Source of the DNA: Rebecca billardiae RCC1528
Taxonomy: Eukaryota; Haptophyta
Reading direction: 5' to 3'
Assembly (NCBI GenBank): GCA_965240325.2
Contig: OZ251227.1
Location: 310,001 to 374,000 of the forward strand
Length of the DNA: 64,000 nt
A program made the translations under genes and the position numbers. Below are positions 8,915 to 20,782 of this stretch, piece after piece; the stretch's first letter is position 1, and each line of letters starts with the position of its first letter. The notes under the pieces were generated by a model. It worked only from the letters and a program-made list of their open reading frames with translations. It made no database searches and was not told the origin of the DNA.

Positions 8915-11386
8915 TCAGGGTGCGCCAGAGTGGTGACGCCGACTCGGGCGGCTGGCGAGTCGCGGCCGAGACTTCTTCTTGCTCTTCCCGCCGGCCACCG
9001 GCACCGCCACTCCTGCGCGCTTCTTCCCGCCGGCCGCCGCCACGCCTGCGCGCTCGACATGGCGGCGCCCGGAGCCGCCGACGAGCGCAAAGGCGTACAG
9101 GCGCGCACCCCTGCACAGCGTGAACTCGAGCCGCACGCGCGCGCCGGCCAGCGCGGAGAGCTCGGGCTCCGAGCCGCCGCGCCGCCGCCAGCGCACGCGC
9201 ACGCTTGTGCCATTCACGCCGGCGAGAGGCACGGAGTCAAGCCCGTCGCGCGCGGCTGAGTCCTGCGCGCGCGCAGCCGCGCTCGGGCCACTCGCGCGCG
9301 TGCCCTGCTCGCCCGCGCGCTCGAGCTTCGCGTACACGCTCGCCTTGCGCGCCGCCGCGTCCACGTTCAGCTCGAGCCCCGTGGCGCCGGCGGGCAGCGC
9401 GAAGGGGCGCGTGCGCAGCTGGCCACACGAGGCGCGGGCGGCGCACGCGGGCGTCTCCGCGTCGTGCGCGAGCCCGGCGATCCGGTGCCGCCGCCAGCGC
9501 GCGAGCAGCAGCGTGGCGTTCCTGTGGAAGCGGCGCTCGTGGTGCACATCTCTGCCCTCGTAGTAGAGCCAGTGCTCGGCGTGCGAGCCGGACGGGGGCG
9601 CGTTCGAGTCGGGCGCGGACGCGCCGGGGAGCGCGCGGCCGTCGTCGTCGTCCACGACGACGTCGAGCAGCTCGGACGCGGGCTGGATGTACCCGTGGTC
9701 CGCCTCGCACCAGCTCGCGCCCAGCGCGCCCGGCTCGCAGCCGCCGCGCGGGATGAGCAGCCGCCCCGCGTACACCCACTCGAGCCCGAACGAGCTGCCG
9801 TCGCGCGAGGGCAGCAGGTACGGCGCGACGTAGTCGAAGTTGAAGGGCGGCTTGGGGCGCGGGCGCTCTGTGCTGCGCAGCTTGGGCCAGTGCAGCACGG
9901 AGAGCACCCCGAGCTGCAGCGCGCCCGCGCCGCCCTCGCCGCTGCCCCACGAGCGCGGCGCCGTCGCCACCGAGAGCGCGTACGGCTGCCGCTGCAGCAG
10001 CTCGGCCTTGCCCAGCCGGTCAAGGTACCACGGCGCGCGCGCGCTCGCCCAGCCGTGCGCGCTCAGCTCGGGCAGCGGGTTCTCGAGCGTGTGCACGGCG
10101 CGCACGGCGCGCCAGCCGTGGTGCCGAACCAGCGCGGGGTGCCGACGCCCCTTCCGCGAGATCGAGTACGCGCCGCGCTTGCTCAGCCGGTACGCGGCCG
10201 CGCCCGCGTCCCAGCGCACGCAGTTGTTGGCGTCCGCGCACCAGCGGCAGAGCGGCCCACAGCACGCGTCCAGCTGCTCGCACGTCTCGTTCTGCCGGAG
10301 CGCGGTGATCCGGCGGTCGGCGGGCCACGAGCGCGCGCCCGCCGGCGCGAAGATTCGCCCGCGCTCGCCGTCCATCGACTCGCCCACGCACGTCGACTCG
10401 CCCACGCGCTTGTTGCCGCACGAATACCCGAGCAGCAGCCGCCGCGCCGGCCGGCCGGCGGCGACCGCGGCCGTGACGTCGGCCGAGCTGCGCGGCCGCA
10501 GGTCGCGGGTGACGCACACGTTGTCGAAGTGCTCCTGCGCGCGAGCGCCGGTGAGCATGGGCAGCGGCACGGGCGGGAGCCACGTCAGCCCGTCCTCCGA
10601 CTCCGAGAGCCACGTGTTCCGCTCGCCCAGCCACAGCATGAACGTGCCGCCGCCCGCCTCGCCGTCCGCGCCGTCGCCGCCGCGGCGCAGCACAGAGCCG
10701 TACATGCCGAAGCGGTGCTTGCTGGTCCAGTGCGCCTGGTCCAGGAAGAGGCAGTCGCCGGGGCACGCGAGCCCACTCAGCCGCGTCTTCACCGGCGCCT
10801 CGAGCACGCGGCCGATGCAGCGCCACGCGTCGATCGGCGCGTCGTCCAACAGCGGCACCGGCACGCCGAGCGCGGGCGCAAACGGCGCGCGCACGAGCGA
10901 CGCGCGGTACTCGCCCTCGAAGCAGGAGGTGCAGTTGACCTCGAAGTGCGTGTAGTCGTCGCGGAAGCCGCCCGGACGCGGCCACGGGTCGCGCTTCATC
11001 GGATAGATGCCGCGCAGCACGTCGAAGCGCAGCATCTCGTCCAGCTCCAGCTGCGCCCGGGACGGCCGCGGGAGCGCCGGCGGCCGCCCCTCGCGGATCG
11101 GCACCCATTCGGCCGCGTCGGCGGGGGCGCGGCCCGCGTCCGCCTCGGCGGGCGCGGACAGCGCGAAGGCCAAGTCCTGCTGGAAGGGGTTGAGCACGCC
11201 GCTGCCCTTCTTCTTGAGCAGGAAGCGCATCTGCAGGAAATGCTGGCGGTTCCACGTCGACCAAGGCCACGGCGCGCTGCTGTTGGTGCTGTTGGCCTCC
11301 TCGAGGGCGCGCCGGCGCGCCGGCGTGATGGGCGCTCCGGGCACGAACGTGCGCGCAGCGAGGAGGACCAGCCATCCCACGCGCAT
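8915..11386 (-). CDS. large secreted protein, five-bladed-propeller glycosidase-like (GH32/GH43-type)
   Basis: An 823 aa protein starting at ATG 11386 with a signal peptide (MRVGWLVLLAARTFVPGAP), N-glycosylation sequons (NST, NSS) and many paired cysteines, so it enters the secretory pathway. The middle holds repeated blade-like segments (FMLWLGERNTWLSESEDGLTW, EDVHHERRFH-type RDVHHERRFHRNATLLLARW). The C-terminal part follows the beta-sandwich pattern seen in propeller glycosidase relatives: RTRPFALPAGATGLELNVDA, then VRVRWRRRGG, then ARVRLEFTLCRGARLYAFAL. I infer a carbohydrate-active or carbohydrate-binding role; I cannot identify a catalytic acid pair, so it may be non-enzymatic. The last ~55 residues are a Lys/Gly/Arg-rich tail. 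It is divergent from a glycosyltransferase gene, 130 bp away. Confidence 0.62.
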   Translation of the reverse strand: MRVGWLVLLAARTFVPGAPITPARRRALEEANSTNSSAPWPWSTWNRQHFLQMRFLLKKKGSGVLNPFQQDLAFALSAPAEADAGRAPADAAEWVPIREGRPPALPRPSRAQLELDEMLRFDVLRGIYPMKRDPWPRPGGFRDDYTHFEVNCTSCFEGEYRASLVRAPFAPALGVPVPLLDDAPIDAWRCIGRVLEAPVKTRLSGLACPGDCLFLDQAHWTSKHRFGMYGSVLRRGGDGADGEAGGGTFMLWLGERNTWLSESEDGLTWLPPVPLPMLTGARAQEHFDNVCVTRDLRPRSSADVTAAVAAGRPARRLLLGYSCGNKRVGESTCVGESMDGERGRIFAPAGARSWPADRRITALRQNETCEQLDACCGPLCRWCADANNCVRWDAGAAAYRLSKRGAYSISRKGRRHPALVRHHGWRAVRAVHTLENPLPELSAHGWASARAPWYLDRLGKAELLQRQPYALSVATAPRSWGSGEGGAGALQLGVLSVLHWPKLRSTERPRPKPPFNFDYVAPYLLPSRDGSSFGLEWVYAGRLLIPRGGCEPGALGASWCEADHGYIQPASELLDVVVDDDDGRALPGASAPDSNAPPSGSHAEHWLYYEGRDVHHERRFHRNATLLLARWRRHRIAGLAHDAETPACAARASCGQLRTRPFALPAGATGLELNVDAAARKASVYAKLERAGEQGTRASGPSAAARAQDSAARDGLDSVPLAGVNGTSVRVRWRRRGGSEPELSALAGARVRLEFTLCRGARLYAFALVGGSGRRHVERAGVAAAGGKKRAGVAVPVAGGKSKKKSRPRLASRPSRRHHSGAP

Positions 11387-11516
11387 ACTGGTACGCGCCT
11401 TGGGGCCGATCCGTCACGCTCCGCTTGCGGGCGGGGTCGTCGCCATCGTGCCCAGCAGTGAACCAGTGATCGGCAGTGAACCTTGCTGGATCCTTGCGCC
11501 TTGGCGACCAACGGCG
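11387..11516. promoter_or_regulatory. putative bidirectional promoter, 130 bp
   Basis: Shortest spacer between outward start codons in the window. It contains two close copies of CAGTGAACC (about 11455 and 11479). No TATA box. The pairing of a propeller glycosidase-like gene with a glycosyltransferase suggests shared control of glycan metabolism, but only the arrangement supports this. Confidence 0.45.
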
Positions 11517-12815
11517 ATGGCGCCCGCCCGCGCGGCCACGGCGCGAGCGGCCGCTGCGTTCATCGCCCTGATGCTACCGCGTACTATGGCCGCAGTCGAG
11601 CTGGCGGGCTTCCAGCGCCTCGCCAACTGGAAGCTGCCCATGACGCTACGCCTCGCGGACGCCACCCTTCGCAGCATCAGGGGCATGCGCATTGTACACC
11701 TCATCGCCATGTACGGTCGTCGCCGCCATGTTCCAATCGAGCACATGTGCAGCGTCGAGTCCTTTGCGCGCGCGGCCGCGTGCCCAGCGAACGTGAGTGC
11801 TCCACCTCCGATCGCCATCATCGTCTGGGTCTCAGATCGGCGCGCCTTCCTGGCGCATCACGCCGCGCGGATGCGAGTGGCGCTCAAAGAGGCCAGGCTC
11901 CGGCCCTGTGCGCATGCACGTCGCACAGTCAGCATCATCCCGATCGAGGCCTCCGAGAAAGACATGCTGACCGTCAGTGGCGACCCACGCTGGCACAAGC
12001 TCCTCCCCCTGACCGCGCCGCTGCTGCACGCCGTCAACCCCGCCGTGCGGAGCGACTTTGTCCGGCTTGAAGTCGTTCGCCGATACGGCGGTCTGTACGC
12101 GGACGTGGACACGATGGCCGTGCGCGACCTGACGACGGCGTACGCCGACCTGGTCGCGCTTGAGCCGTTCGAGCAGGTGAACAACTCCCCATTCGCGTTC
12201 CGCGCGCCCAGTCACCCCTTCATCGATCGCGCGATCACGCGCATTGTGGACGAGCGCCGCGTCGAGTTCGGGCAGGCAGGTCCGAAGTTGTTCACCGCGG
12301 TGCTAGACGAGCTGTGCGGAGGGCGGGACGGACAGCCGCCGCGTGGTGCGCGACCGACAGCCGCCGCGTGGTGCCGTAACGTGACAGTTCTCGCGAGGGA
12401 GCAGACCTACCCCTTCGCAACCTGGAAGCAGATCAACCGCGGAAGCTTCCTCGCGCCCGCTGCGCACATGGCAAAGGCGGCGCAGACCTCGCGCAAGGGG
12501 GCCCTCGTGCACTACGTCAACTCCATGACCAACAACGCGTACGGCCTCAGGCCGGGCGCAGCGGCAGCGAACGGCAGCGCGGGCGAGACGCGGCTCGCGT
12601 GCGCGAGCAACTCCACAGATGACTGGGAGGCCTCCCTTCTCGTGGACCTGCGCTCGTCCTACTGCCCTGTGCACCACCGCGCGCTCAGAGACCTCGTGAG
12701 CAAACACCGACCCGTCCCCACTGAGTCGCAGGGCGGGTGGGAGCCCAGCCCGGAGTGTCTCGCGCTCTTCGTGCCGTCATCGGCGGAGTTGAGTCGTGCA
12801 CGGCCCACGGCCTGA
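11517..12815 (+). CDS. DXD glycosyltransferase of the GT32 / alpha-1,4-galactosyltransferase type
   Basis: A 432 aa Golgi-type glycosyltransferase. The core is RSDFVRLEVVRRYGGLYADVDTM, with the D-V-D metal- and nucleotide-sugar-binding motif (DXD) after the conserved R-Y-G-G-x-Y-x-D. An upstream MCSVESFARAAACPAN matches the S-I-E-S-x-A-R-x-N segment of the family, and a downstream NNSPFAFRAPSHPFIDRAI gives the acceptor-side helix. A weakly hydrophobic N-terminus (ATARAAAAFIALMLP) could be a signal anchor. ATG 11517 is chosen because the frame upstream of it reads through the divergent promoter into the neighbouring gene. Products of related enzymes are alpha-linked hexoses on lipids or proteins; substrate unknown here. 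Confidence 0.82.
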   Translation: MAPARAATARAAAAFIALMLPRTMAAVELAGFQRLANWKLPMTLRLADATLRSIRGMRIVHLIAMYGRRRHVPIEHMCSVESFARAAACPANVSAPPPIAIIVWVSDRRAFLAHHAARMRVALKEARLRPCAHARRTVSIIPIEASEKDMLTVSGDPRWHKLLPLTAPLLHAVNPAVRSDFVRLEVVRRYGGLYADVDTMAVRDLTTAYADLVALEPFEQVNNSPFAFRAPSHPFIDRAITRIVDERRVEFGQAGPKLFTAVLDELCGGRDGQPPRGARPTAAAWCRNVTVLAREQTYPFATWKQINRGSFLAPAAHMAKAAQTSRKGALVHYVNSMTNNAYGLRPGAAAANGSAGETRLACASNSTDDWEASLLVDLRSSYCPVHHRALRDLVSKHRPVPTESQGGWEPSPECLALFVPSSAELSRARPTA

Positions 12816-14969
<2,154 letters not shown>

Positions 14970-15964
14970 CTACAAGTACGAGTCGCCTCGCGGCAGCCCC
15001 ATCATCCGGTACTCCACCGACGCGTTCAGCTCGGCACGGTTCTTCGCGTACTTCTCGTCCGTCATCTGCAGCAGCCGCTCCGCACGGCCAAAGTGCTCGC
15101 GCGCCTGCTGCAGGTTGCCTGCGTGGAGGAACGTCTCGCCCACCTTACGGAGCTCGGTCGCACGCGAGAGACGCACGCGTTCGAGCTCCTGCGCTCGCAC
15201 CCTGCATGCACGCGGCCGCACGCGCAGTACAGCGCAGCCGGGTTGTCGCGATCAGGGCCGTGTGCGGCGCGGGCCGTGGCGCCCTTGAGACGCGCACCAC
15301 GCCTGCGCACGCGGTGTGCGCGCATGAGCTGGCCGTGGGCGCGCGCGCGCACCCGGTGAGCTGCTCCCGCATGGAGTCTGTAAGGTCCGCGTCCGCCGCC
15401 TCGCTGCGAGACGTGAGCTCGGCGGCACGCTTTGCCGCGGCAAGCTGCTCGAAGCGCGCGGTCTGCCGCAGGTGCGCTGAGCTGAGCGTGGGCGGCTGGA
15501 TCGAGGCGCCGTCGCGCGTTCCGCGCGTTGGCGTGGACGCCGACGAGGCTGCACCCGTGTGCCCCTTGCTGAATCGACCTCTGTACCCAAGGTCGTACAT
15601 GAGCCTCAGCTCAGACTGCTTGCGCGAGCTGCCGCGCGGCCTCTGCTCTACCACGTTCAGATCCGAGTCTGGGCACCACACGAGGGAGATGGAGGTGTTC
15701 GCGCCGCTCACGTCGAGGCGAGGGAGGCCAGCTCGCTCGTTTGCGAGCCGTCTTTTCCACTGCGGATGCGGTGGCGCACGCGCGGGCCGCGGCACCACAG
15801 TCAGTGCGCATGGGCATCACGCCATTGCTCCCGCGTGCGTGTGTGCGCGCGTGGGTGGCTGTGAGCTCACGCCGCTCGGTGCGCACCTGCTCGTCGATCG
15901 CGAAAGGGGAGTACGTGCGTATTCCATGCGCGGCGACGCTTTTGGGTTCCATGTGCTTGGTCAT
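14970..15964 (-). CDS. small spliced protein with one TPR-like helical hairpin
   Basis: Three exons, complement of 14970-15201, 15353-15759 and 15887-15964, join in frame to 238 aa. Introns are 151 and 127 bp with GTGCGC donors and CAG acceptors, and the phases match. The protein starts [20 protein letters not shown]. The middle exon has a charged stretch ([20 protein letters not shown]) and a Ser/Thr-rich linker. The last exon encodes [20 protein letters not shown] plus [20 protein letters not shown], an amphipathic pair resembling one tetratricopeptide repeat. I recognise no named family; a scaffold or adaptor role is possible. It is head-to-head with lipoamide dehydrogenase, 235 bp between starts. 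Confidence 0.62.
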
Positions 15965-16199
15965 AGCCCGACAACGGCGGAGACGCCGCTCCTCCGCGCC
16001 GCTGATCAAGAGAGCGCCGTTTCTCACCGCCAAGGTGCCCCCACTCGCGGCCCCGCACTCTGCTCGCCGCAAAGCCAAGGCTTCAGACTCGTTCGCCGCA
16101 GGTCTGGAGCACGCGATGCAGACGATCTTTGGAGCGACGAATCTCAAATCCCACTCGAGTGCGGACGTCTTCGGCCGCGCGCGACATCGCGGCCGATTA

Positions 16200-18334
16200 A
16201 TGATGCTGGTCGCCTGGGCCATCCTCGCGCCGGTGCTGGCGTACCATGGGCCGGTGGGGCGCGCGCCGGCGAGCCGCTTGGCCCGCAGCCGCGTCTCCAT
16301 GGCGGATGGCTTCGACTACGACCTCGCCATCATCGGCTGCGGCGTGGGCGGCCACGGCGCGGCCCTGCACGCCGTGTCCAAGGGGCTGAAGACGTGCATC
16401 TTCACCGGCGGCGACGCGGGCGGCACGTGCGTCAACCGCGGGTGCGTGCCGTCCAAGGCGCTTCTCGCCGCGTCCGGCCGCGTCCGCGAGATGCAGGACG
16501 ACGAGCACCTCAAGGCCCTCGGCATCAACGTGAACGGCCTGGTCGAGTACGATCGCGCAAAGGTGGCGGCGCACGCTAACGACCTCGCCACGCGCGTGAA
16601 GGGCAACCTTGTGAACTCGCTCAAGGCGTTGGGCGTGGACATCATCGAGGAGAAGGGCGCGATCGCGCCCGGCGGGCAGAAGGTGCAGTGCGTCGGCACC
16701 GACCGCGTGGTCAACGCCAAGGACATCATCCTCGCGACCGGCTCGATCCCGTTCGTGCCACCGGGCATCACTGTCGACGACAAGACGGTCTTCACCTCGG
16801 ACGGGGCGCTGAAGCTGGAGTGGGTGCCGGACTGGGTGGCGATCATCGGCTCGGGCTACATCGGCCTGGAGTTCTCCGACGTGTACACGGCTCTCGGCTC
16901 CGAGGGTGCGGCTGCCACCGCGCGTGCGCGCGGCGGGGCTCGCGCAGAGCGCGCCAGCTCGGCCGCGCGGCTGCCGCAGGTGTCGCAGGTGTCGCCGCTG
17001 TCGCGCCGGCTCACGCCGCAGGGTGCCCTCGCCCGCGCTGTGCTCCCGCGCGCCCGCAGTGACCTTCATCGAGGCGATGGACCGCATCATGCCCACCTTC
17101 GACACGCAGATCGCTCAGGTCGCCCAGCGCATGCTCATCCGCCCGCGCGCCATTGACTACCGCACCGGCGTGTTCGCGGCCGAGGTCACGCCCGGCGTGC
17201 CCGGCGAGAAGCCTGTCCGGATCAAGATGATCGACGCGGGGAGCAAGGAGCACGTGGAGACGCTCGAGGTGGACGCGTGCATGGTGGCCACCGGCCGCGT
17301 GCCCTTCACCAACGGCCTCGGCCTCGACGCGTGCGGCATCGAGACGATGCGCGGCTTTGTGCAAGTGAACGAGATGATGCAGGTGCGTGCGCACACGTCG
17401 GCTCTGCGCGCGCGCGCGCCCGGGGCCGCGTGCGCGGCGCGCGTGAGGAGAGACGGACGGGCGCGAGCACGCCCCGCGAGATCACTGCTGGCACATCCTC
17501 GCCCCGGACCGCGCCGCGTCCGCGTGCAGGTGCTCGACAAGCCGGACGGCAAGGTCGTGCCGCACCTGTACTGCATCGGCGATGCCAATGGCAAGATGAT
17601 GCTGGCACACGCCGCGTCCGCGCAGGGCATCTCGGCCGTCGAGAACATCGCGGGCAAGAAGCACGTGGTGAACCATGAGGCGATCCCGGCGGCGTGCTTC
17701 ACCCACCCCGAGATCGCCTTCGTCGGCCTCGACGAGGCGATGGCCAAGGAGCGGGCCGAGAAGGAGGGCTTCGAGCTCGGCATCGGCATGGGCAACTTCC
17801 GCGCAAATTCCAAGGTGCGGCGCCCGCCCGACCGCCTCACGTGCTGGGCGAGCGACAGTTGTGGGCCGAGGCGGAGCGCGGGGCGGGGCGTCGCGCGTGC
17901 GCCATGCCTCTCCGCGCTGCGCTCACCCGCGCGCCCCGCTCCTTCGCGCCCCCTCCGCAGGCGCTTGCGGAGGCGTCGGGCGAGGGCGTGGCCAAGGTGA
18001 TGTTCAACAAAGCCTCGCGTAAGGTGCTGGGCGTGCACATCGTCGGGCTGCACGCGGCGGACCTGATCCAGGAGTGCGCAAACGCGATCGAGGTTGGCAC
18101 GACGATCGACGAGCTTGCGATGATCACGCACACGCACCCGACGCTGTCGGAGGTGCTCGACGAGGTTCGTCACGCGTCGGCACCTGCGGCACGCGCGCAC
18201 ATCTCGCCTGTGCGCTCCGCGCGCCCCGACCATCTGAAGCGACGGCGCACTTCTGACGCGCGCACGCCCACGTGCGCAACGCCCGCACCGGCTTGCAGGC
18301 GTTCAAGGGCGCGGTTGGCCGCACGGCACACTAA
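16200..18334 (+). CDS. dihydrolipoamide dehydrogenase (E3), plastid pyruvate dehydrogenase type
   Basis: E3 reoxidises dihydrolipoamide of 2-oxoacid dehydrogenase complexes using FAD and NAD+. Five exons (16200-16905, 17060-17382, 17530-17814, 17961-18164, 18299-18334) join in phase to 517 aa; introns are 134-154 bp. Visible features are the FAD-binding start ([20 protein letters not shown]), the redox disulfide [13 protein letters not shown], the NAD-binding fold ([20 protein letters not shown]), the second FAD motif ([20 protein letters not shown]), and the dimer-interface catalytic segment [13 protein letters not shown]. Sequence style ([16 protein letters not shown]) is closest to plant plastidial LPD. 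The N-terminus ([20 protein letters not shown]) reads as a signal peptide followed by an Arg/Ser-rich transit-like region, which fits a complex plastid. Confidence 0.93.
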
Positions 18335-19016
18335 GCCGACGTCGCCACCTCGTACTCGAGCGCGAGACCGACGTGCGGGGCAGACTATTTGGTGATGCAT
18401 CGGAGGCGCCATCGCGGCCGGACCGTGAGTGCTCACACGCTAGTGAGCCTAGTGACCTCACGCACACGCCCACCTCGGCCTCGTGTAGCGAAGCGAGCAG
18501 TCTCACTGTCAGTGTCAAAGGACAATCAATTAAATAACGACAATATATCGCGCACTTTCTCGTGGCCGAGCACCGCATGAGTCAGATAAGGATTGAGGCG
18601 CACACCGTTCGAGCAGACTCATCAATTGACTGACCGTCTGACGACAATAAGAGACTTATTTAAGAGCGTGGCCTGAGTCCAGGCCTGACCTGTGAGTGTG
18701 AGTGGCGATATGATGCGCCCGACGATTATTAGGGATTTTGGCGCGAGTGGTTAAATCCTCATTTTGACCAACTACTCAGTCTGCGCAGTCCGCAGCCTGA
18801 CGAGTGACGCCAGCTACGAGACCGAGTGTTAGGCGACTACGAGTACTCGGAGCACCGTACTACCGATCCGCGTATAGATAAGTATTACAAGCTGCGAGTG
18901 GCACCGTACGTTGCTCGGATAGTGAGTACTTAGTGACTCGGAGCAGGTGAGATGGCGCTTGCGCAGCACGATCGTGATGCGGTGACGACAATGTCAGCAC
19001 ATACATCCGACATCGT
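18335..19016. other. intergenic between convergent genes
   Basis: 682 bases of moderately AT-rich unique sequence between the 3' ends of lipoamide dehydrogenase and the next gene. No coding pattern or repeat recognised; poly(A) signals for both genes should lie here but I see no clear AATAAA. Confidence 0.4.
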
Positions 19017-20631
19017 TCACGCCGAACGAGTGGAGGCCCACAGCCGGTTGAGCGAGGTGAGCGCCTCGACAACCGCCACCTCGTCGCTCTCGCTGGCAGC
19101 GCTGTACTGGGCGGCGGCGTGCTGGTTGGCGGAGGCAATCTTGGCCACGCGCATATCTGCGTGTGAATTCACGTGGCGGCAGGGCAGGCGCGCGTAGTGT
19201 GAGTGTCTTCTTTGCAAGGCGCAGTGCTCTGCGCCCCGCGTGCGCACGCGCAAGCTGCACACACCTGCGGGTGAGTCGTTGGCGCCGTCTGTGCCAAGTG
19301 CGACGTTGCGCTCTCCCAGCGGTGCACGCTCCGGCGAGGGCCGGGCGACGTATGCCGGCGCAGGCGCTGCAATGTCGTCGACGTCCTCCAAGACAAACTC
19401 GCCGAGGCTCTCCTCCTCGGCCATCTCCGTGGAAGCCTCTGCGTCGGCGGCGAGATCGGCCGCACTCGGCTTGTCGCTCGGGACCACGCCGTTGCCCACC
19501 GCTTGCGCCTCCTTCTCCGCCTGCTGCGCGCTGAGCTCCTCCCCCGTGGGCCCCTCGTAGTTCCACGCGATCAGCTCGGCAAGCATGTGCCCGCCCTTTT
19601 GCTCAAAAATCCAACCCGAGCCGTCGCGCAGCCGCAAGAAGGCGACGAGCGGCCCGTCCAGCCCGGTGCGCCGGAAGACGCGCATGTCCACCTCCACCGC
19701 CACGCCGCGCGGCACGTTGAGCGGGTGCTTGGCGTCGCCCGCGTCTGCGACGCGGTGCGCGTTGTCGTCGCTCGCAACGTGGCGCACACCGATGCCACCC
19801 TCGAAGATTACCTTGTACATCCACGACCCCACCTGCAGTCCGCGCCATGCGCGCGCACACAGACGGTCTCAAGACGTGCACGTCCGCTTGCGTGCACACG
19901 CGCAGCGCACGCGGGCGGACTGCGCACCTGCGGCTGGAGCTCGAGGACCAGGGGCATGCCCGAGTCCATCTGGAGCACGTAGCCCCGCCCGTCCTTCAGT
20001 CGGAGGTACCTCTCGCCGCGCACGTCCACCTGCCCAGCGGCCTCGAACACGTCCCCGTACCGCATGGTCAGCGTGTACACTCGAGGCGCCATCAGCTTTG
20101 TGAGCCGCGTCGAGAGCTTGACGTCCGTGCGGCTCGCGAGCTTGCGCACACTGATGGGGATGGGAGCGGGCGCACATGCGCGCAAGCGCGCCCGCGTCCA
20201 TCATCGGCGGGTGAGCACAAAACCGGATGGCTCGCAGCGCACGGCCCGCGCACGAGGGCCGCGCGGAGCGGGCGCCGCGCGTACCGGAGCACGTCTGTCA
20301 GCACGCGGAAGATGCCGTTGCACGGCGTGACGTCAGCCGGCTCGAGGGCCTTTTCGCCGAGTACGGATTGCTCCGCAACCCAGCCCTTCCCGGTCGCGAT
20401 GCGCAAGAACACCCCGCCGCTCTTCAGCGTGGCGCGCATGTTGACGTCGAGCACGTCGCCCCGGCGCACAAACTGGTCCGCGTGGCGCAGGCAGCGCGCC
20501 TTCTGCGCGAGCGAGGACTGAGTCTTGCCAGGCTCGAGCGGGAGCTCCGCGTGCACGGGCAGCTCGGGCGCGAGCACCACGTACGGCGTGGAGAGCATCT
20601 CCTCGGCCTCGGCAACGTGCGAGAGCAGCAT
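19017..20631 (-). CDS. four-exon protein with three repeats of an SH3-like G-x-G-W-[IV] type
   Basis: Exons 20285-20631, 19928-20150, 19265-19832 and 19017-19156 (complement) join in phase to 425 aa. Introns are 134, 95 and 108 bp, with donors GTACGC, GTGCGC and GTGTGT. Three divergent copies of a beta-rich unit can be aligned by their ends: GGVFLRIATGKGWVAEQSVL, GERYLRLKDGRGYVLQMDSG and LVAFLRLRDGSGWIFEQKGG. Each is preceded by a [VF]-D-V or V-E-V-D-M strand. Exon boundaries fall between units. After the third unit comes an acidic Glu/Ala-rich region (EASTEMAEEESLGEFVLEDV) and a short conserved-looking tail. The pattern resembles SH3-like domains; I know of no named family with this arrangement. 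There is no signal peptide. Start ATG is at 20631. Confidence 0.68.
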
Positions 20632-20782
20632 GGCGAGCGGCGCGGACGACGCGAGGGCGCGAGTAGTCTTTCAAACTTCAAGCTCACGGCCACGGTCCGG
20701 CGCGGAACGTTTCATCACACATGCATCGGCGGGTGGAGATGGGTGTCACTCGACTCACTCCCATCTCCCGGACCTGGAGACG
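20632..20782. promoter_or_regulatory. putative bidirectional promoter with a short inverted repeat
   Basis: 151 bp between outward start codons. It holds a perfect 9-base inverted repeat, GGAGATGGG (20735-20743) and CCCATCTCC (20760-20768), ending 14 bases before the + strand ATG, which could be a dimeric factor site or a 5' UTR hairpin. Confidence 0.45.

Noticed and set aside
9464-11461. 665-codon + strand frame over the secreted propeller gene
   Set aside because: Low-complexity composition and no domain; the minus strand has a signal peptide, sequons and conserved strands.
18725-18800. GGCGCGAGTGGTTAAATCC, resembling a tRNA D-arm
   Set aside because: No GTTCRANNC T-loop or pairing acceptor arm follows.
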